Origin: Streptomyces sp. NBC_00102
GTDB lineage: Bacteria; Actinomycetota; Actinomycetes; Streptomycetales; Streptomycetaceae
Length of the DNA stretch: 64,000 nucleotides
Assembly: GCF_026343115.1 (NCBI RefSeq)
Contig: NZ_JAPEMC010000001.1
Location: 4,483,501-4,547,500 of the forward strand
Direction of reading: 5' to 3'
Of the stretch, positions 42,736-51,221 are shown one piece after another (position 1 is the stretch's first letter; every line of letters starts with the position of its first letter). A program made the position numbers and the translations under genes. Under the pieces are notes generated by a model. That model had not been told where the DNA came from, ran no database searches, and saw only the letters and a list, made by a program, of their open reading frames with translations.

Positions 42736-43039
42736 GCCGCATCCGCGCGGCGGGGGCCCGGGAGCGCACGGTCGGGGCCTAGCGGGAAAAGGAAAACGAC
42801 CGGGGCCGCCACCCCCCACAGGAGAGGCCCCGGCCGTCTTCCGCGAAGCCGCAGTGCGGCCCCGTATCTCACTCAGCGCCGTGACATCGTTTTCTGTCAC
42901 ACCGGCATGTGCCGACGGTTTGTTGCGACTTGTACAAGCCATGGACGCGACACCCGCCGAGCACGTAGCGTGCTGATCGCGCAGGGTGGCGCAAGCGGCG
43001 GTGACCAGCCGCGATTCAGGACAGCAGGGCGGTTGAGGG
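42736..43039. other. Intergenic region before the ECF sigma gene
   Basis: A 304-bp region holding a terminator hairpin (42800-42833) and, closer to the sigma gene, three separate inverted repeats: GTGACA (42881-42886)/TGTCAC (42895-42900), the palindrome CTTGTACAAG (42929-42938), and AGCACG-TAG-CGTGCT (42960-42974). An AT-richer stretch around 42886-42930 is the likely promoter zone. An autoregulated ECF promoter is expected here but its -35 could not be read with confidence. Confidence 0.5.
42800..42833 (+). terminator. Hairpin after the 216-residue protein gene
   Basis: CCGGGGCC (42800-42807) pairs with GGCCCCGG (42826-42833) across an 18-base loop, about 65 bp after the stop. Confidence 0.6.
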
Positions 43040-43792
43040 GTGCTGGGGGACGACGCGGAGCTGACCGCCGCGGTGCTCGCGGCACAGGGCGGGAGCGAGG
43101 AAGCCTTCCGCGTTGTGTACCGCGCTGTGCAGCCGCGGCTGTTGGGGTACATACGCACACTGGTGGGGGAGGCGGACGCGGAGGACGTGGCGTCCGAGAC
43201 GTGGTTCCAGATAGCCCGTGATCTGGGCCGGTTCAGTGGTGACGCCGACCGGTTCCGGGGGTGGGCCGCCCGGATCGCGCGCAACCGGTCCCTGGACCAT
43301 CTGCGGATGCGCGGCCGGCGCCCCGCGATCGGCGGTGACGAGACCGAGTTGACGGGGCGTCCGGCCGAATCGGACACCGCGGGCGAGGCCCTGGAGTCCA
43401 TGGGGACCGACCGGGCCATGGCGCTCATAGCGAGGCTTCCGCAGGACCAGGCCGAGGCGGTCGTGCTGCGGGTGGTCGTCGGCCTCGACGCCAAGAGCGC
43501 CGCGCAGACGCTGGGGAAGCGGCCCGGTGCCGTACGCACCGCCGCGCACCGCGGGCTCAAGCGGCTCGCGGAGGTGCTGGGCGGGGAGCAGCGGGAAGCG
43601 GAATGGGCCGGTACGGTCCCTCAGGGGCCGCGGAACGACGGGACGGAGCGCGGTGCGGGGGTCCGGGACGGGCCCGGACCGGAACTCGGTGCCGTACCCG
43701 CGCAACGCCTGGGGCGGGGTGGTGTGGCGGCACCCGCGGGAGGGGTTCCCGCAGTGACGCATTCGCGTCCGTGGACGCAGAAGGACATGTGA
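43040..43792 (+). CDS. ECF-type RNA polymerase sigma factor
   Basis: A 250-residue sigma-70-family regulator with only regions 2 and 4. Region 2 spans VVYRAVQPRLLGYIRTLVGE, EDVASETWFQIARDLGRFSG and FRGWAARIARNRSLDHLR. Region 4 is ALIARLPQDQAEAVVLRVVV, GLDAKSAAQTLGKRPGAVR and TAAHRGLKRL. The last about 65 residues are a Gly/Pro-rich tail not typical of the family. The GTG at 43040 follows TTGAGGGG. The stop overlaps the start of the next gene, a probable anti-sigma factor, as TGATG. Target promoters are unknown; autoregulation is common in this class. Confidence 0.9.
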   Translation: MLGDDAELTAAVLAAQGGSEEAFRVVYRAVQPRLLGYIRTLVGEADAEDVASETWFQIARDLGRFSGDADRFRGWAARIARNRSLDHLRMRGRRPAIGGDETELTGRPAESDTAGEALESMGTDRAMALIARLPQDQAEAVVLRVVVGLDAKSAAQTLGKRPGAVRTAAHRGLKRLAEVLGGEQREAEWAGTVPQGPRNDGTERGAGVRDGPGPELGAVPAQRLGRGGVAAPAGGVPAVTHSRPWTQKDM

Positions 43793-45177
43793 TGGCCGAC
43801 GAGCAGGACGAGTGGCTCGACAGGGACGCGGCGGAGAAACTGCTCCGCGGCGAACCGGTCGTGCCTCCCGGGGCTCAGGCACGTTCGACCGCACGGAGCC
43901 TCGCAGAGACGCTGGACGCGGCCCGGTCGGCGCCGCCGTCCGAGAATGAACTCGCAGGTGAGGAAAGCGCGTTGGCGGCCTTCCGGCAGGTCGGCCCGGC
44001 GCGCGGGGCGGCCGGTACGGGGCGCCACCGGCGGCCCGTCGGGTCCGCCGCGGAAGCCGGTACGGACGCGGATGCGGGCACCCTCGATCCGGTGCGGCTC
44101 GGTACCCCGCCCTCTTTGCCCCGCCGCCGGGAGCGCCCGCGCTTCGGCCGCCCGGTGCGCATCGGCCTGGTGGCCTCGCTCGCGGGCTGCGCGCTCGGCG
44201 GCGTCGCGGTGGCGGCCGGTACGGGTGCGTTGGCCGGGGCGTTCGGCGGCGCGGAACACGGTCCCGCGAACACCGTCTCGGTGGCCGCCTCGCCCGATGC
44301 CTCCGCCTCCCGGCCGTCCGGTACGGGCGGCCCTTCCGGCACTCCGGAGGGTACCGGTGCCCCCTCCGGCTCGGGCGCCGGCACGACCTCCGGGGCGGAG
44401 GGCGACGGGAAAGCCACCCCGGGCACCGGCGTACCGGACGGCCACGACGGTACCGGCGGCGCGGGCGGCTTTGACGGCCGCACGGGCGGATACGGGTTCT
44501 CCGACCGGGGTGCGTCCGGCGCTCCGGACGGTTACGGCGACTCCGCCTCCGGCAGCGGCTGGTTCGCCGCCGTGGTGGAGGACTGCCACGACTACCGGGA
44601 CGGGCACCTGGGCGACCGGGAGCGTCGCCGCCTGGCCCAACTGGCCCGGGGCGAGAGGAACATTCCGGAGTACTGCGCGACTCTCACGGACTCGTCCTCC
44701 AAGGGGTCCGGTGCGGGCGACGGACCGGACGGGGCGGACACCAACGGCGCGGGCGACGGTTCCGGCCGCACCGGTGGCGGCACGTACGAGGGGGACCAGG
44801 ACACCGATCAGCCGGGCCAGTTCTCGTCCTCTTCGCTCCGGAAGGCACCTGCGGACGGTGCCGGGGGCGACAGGGGGGCCGGTCCTGCGGTGGGTCCTGT
44901 CACCACCTTGGCCGCGGCCTCGGGGCCCGCGCCGGCCACCACCCCGGCCGCGACCCCCGCGAAGAGCGCGACGAAGTCCACGGCGAAGTCCGTGACGACG
45001 GCGGACGTGCCCGGTGGGGCGTGGTCGACGGCCCCCGGCGCGGGAGCCCCCACCCCGGCGGAGGCCGGGCGGGACGGGCTGACCGTGCGGGGCGGAACGG
45101 GCAGCCACTGCGGTTTCGCCGGGTACGCGGCGCCCGCTGAGGGGACCTCCGATCCGGCCGCTTCCGGCTGGATCTGA
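43792..45177 (+). CDS. Single-span membrane protein, probable anti-sigma factor
   Basis: A 461-residue protein translationally coupled to the sigma gene. The cytoplasmic N-terminus (about 1-115) begins MADEQDEWLDRDAAEKLLRG and includes SLAETLDAARSAPPSENELAGEESALAAFRQ. A span (RIGLVASLAGCALGGVAVAAG) is followed by a long Gly/Ser/Thr-rich extracellular part. That part contains one ordered segment, FAAVVEDCHDYRDGHLGDRERRRLAQLARG with two Cys residues nearby. No HxxxCxxC zinc motif is seen, so it is not a ZAS-type anti-sigma. Position, topology and coupling support an anti-sigma role; this is inference. An alternative GTG lies three bases earlier. Confidence 0.75.
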   Translation: MADEQDEWLDRDAAEKLLRGEPVVPPGAQARSTARSLAETLDAARSAPPSENELAGEESALAAFRQVGPARGAAGTGRHRRPVGSAAEAGTDADAGTLDPVRLGTPPSLPRRRERPRFGRPVRIGLVASLAGCALGGVAVAAGTGALAGAFGGAEHGPANTVSVAASPDASASRPSGTGGPSGTPEGTGAPSGSGAGTTSGAEGDGKATPGTGVPDGHDGTGGAGGFDGRTGGYGFSDRGASGAPDGYGDSASGSGWFAAVVEDCHDYRDGHLGDRERRRLAQLARGERNIPEYCATLTDSSSKGSGAGDGPDGADTNGAGDGSGRTGGGTYEGDQDTDQPGQFSSSSLRKAPADGAGGDRGAGPAVGPVTTLAAASGPAPATTPAATPAKSATKSTAKSVTTADVPGGAWSTAPGAGAPTPAEAGRDGLTVRGGTGSHCGFAGYAAPAEGTSDPAASGWI

Positions 45178-45451
45178 CCGTTGGTCCGCCGGGCCGCCTG
45201 TGGGGCCGGTCACATCCGGCCGCCCGCTGTGACGTTTTTCGGGCCGGCGGCGCAGTAGGAAGTGAGCCGACTGGTCATCGGCGGCGCATCGAGCCGGGGT
45301 TCCCCCCGTACCTTCGGCTCCGCGCATCGGCGCGGGCGGGACTCGTTCCCCCCGGTCCCGCCCGCGCCCCTTCCACCTTCACCTCCCTCGCCGGTGCGGC
45401 CCCCGGTCCCGGGCCCCGGTGCGGCTTCCCGGACGGCTCGCGCACGGCGCC

Positions 45452-46462
45452 TCAGTGGTAGATCACGACCTTGTCGCCGTTCTTCACCTGCTCGTAGAGC
45501 GCGGAGATCTTCTTCTCGTCGCGGACGTTGACGCAGCCGTGGGACGCGCCTCCGTAGCCGCGCGCGGCGAAGTCGGCGGAGTAGTGCACCGCTTGTCCGC
45601 CGCTGAAGAACATCGCGTACGGCATCGCGGAGCCGTACAGCGTGGAGACGTGGTGGCGCGACTTCCAGTAGACGGAGAAGACGCCCTCGCGCGTCGGCGT
45701 GTACTCCGAGCCGAACCGCACGTCCATCACCGAGACCACCCGGCCGTCGATCATCCACGCCAGGGTCCGGCTCTCCTTGCTGACGCAGAGCACCCGGCCC
45801 TTCAGGCAGCGCGGATCCGGTGCCGCCACCGGGAGTTCGGTGGGCGGGTCGAGTTCGGACGCCGTGGGCGTACGGGTGGCGGCCAGCAGCCGCTGCCAGG
45901 TGACCGTGTCCGTACGGCCCGTCGCCTCGATGCCCAGCCCTCGCTGGAACGCCTCCACCGCCTGGGCGGTGAGCGTCCCGTAGTAGCCGGTGGGGTTGCG
46001 GGCGAAGTGCTTCGTCTGCCGCAGCCGGGCCTGGAGTTCGCGCACCCGCGCCCCCTCCGAGCCGACCTTCATCAGGACCCGGGCGGACGGCGAGGGCGCC
46101 GGAGCCGCCGGGGAGGTGCGCGTCGGGGCCGGTGCCGCCGGCTTGTCGTCGGAGGACCGGGACGGCGAGGGCGAGGACGGTGCGACGGGCGCCGTGGGCG
46201 TGGTGGGTGCGGTGGTCACGCGGGGTACGGGCGAGGCGCCCGTACCGCCGGTCGCCTCCACCGGCTCGCACCCGGTCGCCAGGACCGCCCCGACGAGCAG
46301 CACGGCGACGGAGCCGCCCAGTCTCCGCGCGGACCGGCCGCGTCCGGAGGCCGGGAGTGACCGAGGAGTCGGTGGAGTGGTCGATGCCGGATCCGGAGCC
46401 GATGCCGGACCCGGTCGTGGAGTCGTCGTCGAGGGTGAACGTGTCGCTCGTGTACGTCTCAC
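45452..46462 (-). CDS. L,D-transpeptidase lipoprotein with peptidoglycan-binding domain
   Basis: Cell-wall enzyme forming 3-3 crosslinks; 336 residues. A Pro/Thr/Arg-rich head (about 1-45) precedes the signal RRLGGSVAVLLVGAVLATGC with its lipobox Cys. A Thr/Pro/Ser linker follows, then a PG_binding_1 domain (LMKVGSEGARVRELQARLRQ to TVTWQRLLAA) and a YkuD domain (CLKGRVLCVSKESRTLAWMI onward). The active-site motif is HYSADF ... GASHGCVNV, with Cys310. The GTG at 46460-46462 (complement) has GGGAGG five bases upstream, supporting the long head despite its odd composition. Confidence 0.9.
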   Translation of the reverse strand: MRRTRATRSPSTTTPRPGPASAPDPASTTPPTPRSLPASGRGRSARRLGGSVAVLLVGAVLATGCEPVEATGGTGASPVPRVTTAPTTPTAPVAPSSPSPSRSSDDKPAAPAPTRTSPAAPAPSPSARVLMKVGSEGARVRELQARLRQTKHFARNPTGYYGTLTAQAVEAFQRGLGIEATGRTDTVTWQRLLAATRTPTASELDPPTELPVAAPDPRCLKGRVLCVSKESRTLAWMIDGRVVSVMDVRFGSEYTPTREGVFSVYWKSRHHVSTLYGSAMPYAMFFSGGQAVHYSADFAARGYGGASHGCVNVRDEKKISALYEQVKNGDKVVIYH

Positions 46463-46606
46463 TTCGGCCTCCCCGTGGCCCGTGAGGCAGGCGTGGCCCG
46501 CAATGCCCCGCGTACCGTGTCACTGGGGACGCGTTCCCGCCCCGCGCGGTTGCCGAACCCTCGCACGGCTGGACAGGGCCCCGACAGCGCGTGCGAAACT
46601 CCGTCC

Positions 46607-47281
46607 ATGCTGGGTGTCACTGATCTGCCGACCTACCTCGTCGGCCTCGTTCTCATCGTTCTGCTGCCGGGGCCGAACTCGCTCTACGTGCTCTCCGTCG
46701 CCGCCCGTCGGGGCGTGCGCACCGGATACGTCGCGGCGGCCGGGGTCTGGACCGGTGACACGGTCCTGATGACCCTGTCCGCCCTCGGCGCCGCCTCCCT
46801 GCTCCAGACGACGCCGCTGCTCTTCGCCATCGTCAAGTACGCGGGCGCCGGCTATCTGACCTGGCTGGCGTTCGGGATGCTCCGCACCGCCCGTGAGCTG
46901 TGGCGGGAGCGCACCCGGCGGGTCGCCGAACTCACCGCGGACGCCCCGGCCGACGGGGTGCCGGGGACCGAGGGGGTGCGCGAGCGGCCCTACCGCCGGG
47001 CGCTGGTCGTCAGCATCTTCAACCCGAAGGCCATTCTCTTCCTGATTTCGTTCTTCGTTCAGTTCGTGGATCCCGACTACGCCTACCCGGCAGTGTCGTT
47101 CCTGGTGCTGGGCGGGCTCCTGCAGCTGGCGAGCTTCCTCTACCTCTCCGCGCTGATCTTCGGCGGCACCCGCCTCGCCGCCGCCTTCCGCCGCCGCAAG
47201 CGGCTCTCGGCCACCGCCACTTCGGCAGCCGGCCTGCTCTTCCTCGGCTTCGCCGCGAAGCTCTCGCTCAGCGGGATCTGA
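46607..47281 (+). CDS. LysE family amino-acid exporter, LeuE-like
   Basis: Membrane exporter of 224 residues with about six spans. It opens LPTYLVGLVLIVLLPGPNSLYVLSVAARRG, the LysE/RhtB/LeuE signature with the PGPN turn, and has SIFNPKAILFLISFFVQFVDP in the second half. The length and FVDPDY segment are closest to LeuE, the leucine efflux protein. The ATG at 46607 gives MLGVTDLPTYLVG. No regulator is adjacent. The exported amino acid is inferred only. Confidence 0.88.
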   Translation: MLGVTDLPTYLVGLVLIVLLPGPNSLYVLSVAARRGVRTGYVAAAGVWTGDTVLMTLSALGAASLLQTTPLLFAIVKYAGAGYLTWLAFGMLRTARELWRERTRRVAELTADAPADGVPGTEGVRERPYRRALVVSIFNPKAILFLISFFVQFVDPDYAYPAVSFLVLGGLLQLASFLYLSALIFGGTRLAAAFRRRKRLSATATSAAGLLFLGFAAKLSLSGI

Positions 47282-47306
47282 GGCGCGTACGGGCGCCGGC
47301 CCCCTC

Positions 47307-47374
47307 GTCCGGCGCCCGTACCGCGTCAGGGGCGTACCGCGTCCGGCGCCCGTACCGCGTCAGGGGCGTACCGC
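47307..47374. repeat. Exact 34-bp tandem duplication
   Basis: Bases 47307-47340 and 47341-47374 are identical 34-mers beginning GTCCGGCGCCCGTACCGCGT. They lie between two convergent genes and end one base before the monooxygenase stop codon. Confidence 0.9.
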
Positions 47375-47375
47375 G

Positions 47376-48905
47376 TCAGAGGGCGTCGGGCTCCGGGAGC
47401 GTGATGCCCAGCCGGGCGGCATAGTCGCCCAGGCCCTCGGCGGTGGTGGACGCCCAGCCGACGCACCCGTCCGGGCGGACCAGGAACAGCCCGGCGCCGT
47501 ACGCCTCCGAGAGCGGCGCGCGGTGCACCCGGACCATGACGTTGTCCGGCACCGGCAGCGGGGCGTCCGTGCCGACCGCCAGCAGGGTGAAGTGCGGGCC
47601 CCGGAACACGTCGAAGAGCCGTCGGCCGTCTCCCGCGTCCCCGTCGGGCGCCCGGTCGCCCGCCCGCAGGACACCCGCCGCGCCCTCGGAGAGCGGACTC
47701 TCCCGGTACCCGATCCCCAACTGCTGTGCTTCCTTGCCGCGTTGCTGCTCACCCCGGTGGACGCGGGTGGAGAAACCGAGCATGTCGGCCGCGATCGGGC
47801 GGCGTTCCTGCTCGTACGTCTCCAAGAGGGCTCCGGGCGCGCCGTGCAGCAGTACCTGGCCGAGCTTCCAGCCGAGGTTGTAGGCGTCCTGGACGCTGGT
47901 GTTCAGCCCCTGGCCACCCGCGGGGGAGTGCACATGGGCGGCGTCCCCGGCGAGCAGCACCCGCCCCTGGGCGAAGCGGTCGGCGAGCGCCGCGCGGGGG
48001 CGGAAGTCCGAGGCCCAGCGCACCTCGGTCACCGCGTCGGGCCCGAGCGGGGTACGGGCGGCGACGAGCGCGCGGACGCCCTCGGCGGAGGTGTCGAAGG
48101 CGGGGGTGTCGAAGGCGGAGGCCTCGGCCGTGGGAGCGTCGGCCGGGGCCGTACCGGGAACGGCGGAGGCGAAGAGCTGGAAGTCCTCGGTACCCGGGAG
48201 CGGGCAGAGCGAGGCCATCGCGGACCCGCCCACGAAGACGTGCCAGTGATCGCGGCCGAGCGAGCCGGGGGCCAGCGTCACGTCGGCGACGAGCGTCGGC
48301 GCCGGGTCCAGCGTCTCGCCCGCCATGTCGATGCCCAGTGCGCGGCGGACGGTGGAGCGTCCGCCGTCCGTCGCGACCAGGTGGCGGGCGCGGACCGGCC
48401 CGGTGGAGAGGTGCGCGGTGACGCCCCCGTCGTCCTGGGCGAGGCCGGTGAGGGCGGTGGAGAACGCCACCGAGCCGCCCAGCTCCCGCAGCCGGGCGAG
48501 CAGGATCTCCTGCGTCCGCCACTGCGGCAGCAGCCAGGGCTCTCCGTACGGCTCCGCGTCGGTCGGCGCGGCCCGGTGGAACATGTCCCGCTCGCCCTGT
48601 TCCGCACCGTCCACCACGAGGAGCCCGACCGGTGCCGGGCCGCCCCACTCCCGCACGGCGTCGCCGACGCCGAGGTCGTCCAGCACCTCGCGGGTACGCG
48701 GCTGGATGCCCTTGCCGCGGGAGCCGGTGAAGAGAGCCTCGGAGCGTTCGACGAGGAGGTGGCTCACCCCGCGCCGGGCCAGGTCGCAGGCGAGCGCGAG
48801 CCCGCAGGGCCCCGCCCCGACGATCAGCACGTCCACGTCCACGTCCACGTCCGCGGCCGCCTTCTCGTCCTCGGGGGCACTTTCCTTAACGCTGTTAAGT
48901 TCCAT
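47376..48905 (-). CDS. FAD-dependent aromatic monooxygenase (PHBH type)
   Basis: Flavin hydroxylase of 509 residues. The FAD fold begins VDVLIVGAGPCGLALACDLARR and the second FAD motif is VLLAGDAAHVHSPAGGQGLN. A DG-like motif is present in HLVATDGGRSTVRRALG. A C-terminal thioredoxin-like domain (about 390-509) is typical of this clade, which includes antibiotic-inactivating and polyketide-tailoring enzymes. The head carries a DVDVDVDV run coded by a short GTGGAC repeat. The divergent TetR gene and two shared operators suggest induction by an aromatic or antibiotic-like ligand. Substrate unknown. Confidence 0.92.
   Translation of the reverse strand: MELNSVKESAPEDEKAAADVDVDVDVLIVGAGPCGLALACDLARRGVSHLLVERSEALFTGSRGKGIQPRTREVLDDLGVGDAVREWGGPAPVGLLVVDGAEQGERDMFHRAAPTDAEPYGEPWLLPQWRTQEILLARLRELGGSVAFSTALTGLAQDDGGVTAHLSTGPVRARHLVATDGGRSTVRRALGIDMAGETLDPAPTLVADVTLAPGSLGRDHWHVFVGGSAMASLCPLPGTEDFQLFASAVPGTAPADAPTAEASAFDTPAFDTSAEGVRALVAARTPLGPDAVTEVRWASDFRPRAALADRFAQGRVLLAGDAAHVHSPAGGQGLNTSVQDAYNLGWKLGQVLLHGAPGALLETYEQERRPIAADMLGFSTRVHRGEQQRGKEAQQLGIGYRESPLSEGAAGVLRAGDRAPDGDAGDGRRLFDVFRGPHFTLLAVGTDAPLPVPDNVMVRVHRAPLSEAYGAGLFLVRPDGCVGWASTTAEGLGDYAARLGITLPEPDAL
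48884..48898. promoter_or_regulatory. TetR-type operator A, CTTAACGCTGTTAAG
   Basis: Perfect 6-bp arms CTTAAC/GTTAAG around GCT, lying inside codons 3-7 of the monooxygenase gene, just after its predicted transcription start. Confidence 0.8.
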
Positions 48906-48918
48906 GGGGCGAGTGTGC

Positions 48919-48933
48919 GCTTAATGCCGTTAA
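48919..48933. promoter_or_regulatory. TetR-type operator B, CTTAATGCCGTTAAG
   Basis: A second copy with one mismatch, 35 bp from operator A centre to centre. It lies in the spacer downstream of TTGACT (complement of 48935-48940), the likely -35 of the monooxygenase promoter. It also lies near the -35 position for the divergent TetR gene, whose -10 may be TACAGT at 48945-48950. Confidence 0.8.
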
Positions 48934-48958
48934 GGAGTCAAGCGGTACAGTCGGCCGG

Positions 48959-49603
48959 GTGGGCACGACGAAGATCGACCGGACGAAGGTCGCGGAGACC
49001 GCGCTGCGGCTGCTGAACGAGACGGGGCTGGACGGGCTGACGCTGCGCGCCATCGCCCGGGAGCTGGACGTCAAGGCGCCCGCTCTCTACTGGCACTTCA
49101 AGAACAAGCAGGAACTGCTCGACGAGATGGCCACGGCGATGTACCGCCGGATGCTGGTCGAGGAGACGGCGGACCTCGTCGGCCGGAGCTGGCGGGAGCG
49201 GATCGTCGCTTCGCAGACCGCCCTGCGGACCGCCCTGCTGCGCTACCGCGACGGCGCGAAGGTCTTCGGCGGGGCACGCTTCACCGGCGTCGACCACGCG
49301 CCGGGCATGGAGGAGCACCTGCGCGTGATGGTCGACGCCGGATTCGACCTGCGGCAGGCCGCACGCGCCGCCGCCACCGTCAACGCCTACACGATGGGCT
49401 TCGTCACCGAGGAACAGGGCGTCCAGCCCATGCCCGGCGAACGCCGCGACGGCTACGACGTGTCCGAGCGGGCCGCGCGGATGGCGGACTTCCCGCTGGT
49501 CGCCGCGTCCGGCGCCGAGCTCTTCACCGGCTACGACGAGTTGTTCGCGGAAGGGCTCGCGATCCTCGTCGCGGGCATCGGCGCGCGCTACGGAGTGGAG
49601 TGA
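48959..49603 (+). CDS. TetR family repressor (tetracycline-repressor-like C-terminal domain)
   Basis: A 214-residue regulator. The DNA-binding domain is VAETALRLLNETGLDGLTLR, AIARELDVKAPALYWHFKNK, and QELLDEMATAM. The ALYWHFKNK recognition-helix region and C-terminal part resemble the class of the tetracycline repressor TetR. The GTG at 48959 lies eight bases after TACAGT, so a leaderless mRNA is likely. It is divergent from the monooxygenase and probably represses both genes through operators A and B. Its own stop codon is the first TGA of a 13-bp tandem array. Confidence 0.92.
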   Translation: MGTTKIDRTKVAETALRLLNETGLDGLTLRAIARELDVKAPALYWHFKNKQELLDEMATAMYRRMLVEETADLVGRSWRERIVASQTALRTALLRYRDGAKVFGGARFTGVDHAPGMEEHLRVMVDAGFDLRQAARAAATVNAYTMGFVTEEQGVQPMPGERRDGYDVSERAARMADFPLVAASGAELFTGYDELFAEGLAILVAGIGARYGVE

Positions 49604-49704
49604 CCGGACTGGGTGACCGGGCGGAGTGACCGGACGGGGCGACCGGGCGGGGTGACCGGGCGGGGTGACCGGGCGGGGTGACCGGGCGGGGTGACCGAGT
49701 GGGT
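49601..49704. repeat. 13-bp tandem repeat, eight copies
   Basis: Eight units of TGACCGGGCGGGG type run from 49601 to 49704; the central three are identical and the outer ones carry one to four changes. The first TGA is the stop codon of the TetR gene. Every unit begins with TGA or CGA. Confidence 0.92.
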
Positions 49705-49742
49705 CGACCTTCCGCCCGCGCCCGGTGTGCCGGAACACGGGA

Positions 49743-49799
49743 ACGGCGGGCCGTCCCGTGCCCCGGACACATCGTCCGGGAGAGGGAACGGCCCGCCGT
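49743..49799. terminator. Compound hairpin between tetR and acyltransferase gene
   Basis: Outer arms ACGGCGGGCCGT (49743-49754) and ACGGCCCGCCGT (49788-49799) enclose an inner hairpin CCCGGAC (49762-49768) / GTCCGGG (49774-49780). It lies between convergent genes. Confidence 0.78.
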
Positions 49800-49838
49800 C
49801 CGGGCCGGGTTCGGGGCCTTCGGCGAGGCCCGGGCCCG

Positions 49839-51032
49839 CTACAGCTTGGTGAGCAGCACGTTGCGCAGCTTCGGGGTGAAGGGCCGCTCGACCAGGCGGT
49901 GGATGATCCACGCGAGGACGAGCATCGACACGATGGTCAAACCCATGGTGGCCGCGGACGGGATGCCCAGGTGCCGGTGGAGGAAGTCCACCTCCACCCA
50001 GCCCAGATGCTCGTGGACCAGGTAGAACGGATAGGTCAACGCCCCCGCCACGGTCAGCCACTTCCAGTTCATCCAGTTCAGCAGCCCGAGACCGATCGCC
50101 GCCACGGCGACGAAGCCGAACGCGACGATGAGCACGATGACCAGCGCCGAGCGGTTGGAGAAGGCATCGGGGTTGGACGGGCGCCAGAGGTCCGCCACCG
50201 CGTAGTGCTGGCCGAGCAGCAGGCTCACGCCGGCGATGCCCCAGCCCAGGGCGTCCCGGCGGTCGCGGTGGACGAGGTAGAGCCCTACGCCGCCGATGAA
50301 GAACGGGGCGTATTCGGGCATGAGCACCACGTCGAGGAACGAGGCGTTGGCCGCGTCCGTCATCACCGCGGCCATCGTCCACACCGCGCAGAAGAGCACC
50401 ACCCGGCGGCGGGTGGCCCCGGGGAGCACGACGAAGAGGGCGAAGAGAGCGTAGAAGCGGATCTCGGCCCAGAGGGTCCAGCAGACCCCGAGCACCCGGT
50501 CCGCGCCGACCGGCATCTGGAACAGCGTCATGTTGAGCAGGGCGTCACTGAGGGAGACCGTCTTGTACGCCACCATCGGCAGCGCGAACACGGCCGTCAC
50601 CAGGATCACCGCGAACCAGTACGCGGGCATCAGCCGGGAGACCCGGGAGGCGAAGAACGAGATCAGCGGGCGGCCCCAGCCGCTCATGCAGATCACGAAC
50701 CCGCTGATCACGAAGAAGACCTGCACCCCGAGGCAGCCGTAGGCGAACCAGTGGTGGGCGGTGGGGAACTGGCCCTGGGCCGAACCGCCCCACGCCTTGG
50801 TGATGTCGCCGCCACGCCCGCCGTAGTGGTAGCAGGCGACCATCAGCGCGGCCACCAGACGCAGCCCGTCCAGGGCGCGCAGCCGCACCTTCGGCGCGGG
50901 CTTGGAGCCGGTCGGAACCTCGGGAGCGACCGCCGGCGCGTGCGGGCCGGCCTCCTCGGGGAGCGACGGGCTGGGTATCGGGGAGACGCGGGAGGCGTGA
51001 TCCGCGTCCGCTGGGGTAATGGTCAAGGCCAC
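49839..51032 (-). CDS. Acyltransferase 3 family membrane protein (OafA/YrhL-like)
   Basis: A 397-residue integral membrane O-acyltransferase with about ten spans. It opens, after a Pro/Ala-rich head (about 1-48), with VRLRALDGLRLVAALMVACYHYGG, the family motif containing the His thought to be catalytic. FVISGFVICMSGW and SRLMPAYWFAVI are further landmarks. It may acetylate the surface glycopolymer made by the flanking genes, but free-standing members modify many molecules. The GTG start (51030-51032 complement) lacks a well-placed ribosome site. A GTG at VRLRALDG would also give a complete domain, so the head is uncertain. Confidence 0.87.
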   Translation of the reverse strand: MALTITPADADHASRVSPIPSPSLPEEAGPHAPAVAPEVPTGSKPAPKVRLRALDGLRLVAALMVACYHYGGRGGDITKAWGGSAQGQFPTAHHWFAYGCLGVQVFFVISGFVICMSGWGRPLISFFASRVSRLMPAYWFAVILVTAVFALPMVAYKTVSLSDALLNMTLFQMPVGADRVLGVCWTLWAEIRFYALFALFVVLPGATRRRVVLFCAVWTMAAVMTDAANASFLDVVLMPEYAPFFIGGVGLYLVHRDRRDALGWGIAGVSLLLGQHYAVADLWRPSNPDAFSNRSALVIVLIVAFGFVAVAAIGLGLLNWMNWKWLTVAGALTYPFYLVHEHLGWVEVDFLHRHLGIPSAATMGLTIVSMLVLAWIIHRLVERPFTPKLRNVLLTKL

Positions 51033-51221
51033 TCCAATTCGGCATGTGCGCCGCGTCAGCGTAGGCGCGGGAAAACCCGGACACGGCCGGGAACGCGAGG
51101 TGTTCGCCCCTGCTTCGGCTGGAATTCACCGAGCGGGCGCCGGCCCCGCGCGCTCCGGAGCCTCGCGGGTGACGGAGGTCCCGCCCGGATCCGAGACCGC
51201 GGGCGGGACCTCCCGGAACGA

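Noticed and set aside
49601..49704. Possible CRISPR array
   Set aside because: Units are 13 bp in direct contact with no unique spacers, and no cas gene is present. The same holds for the 14-bp array at 58488.
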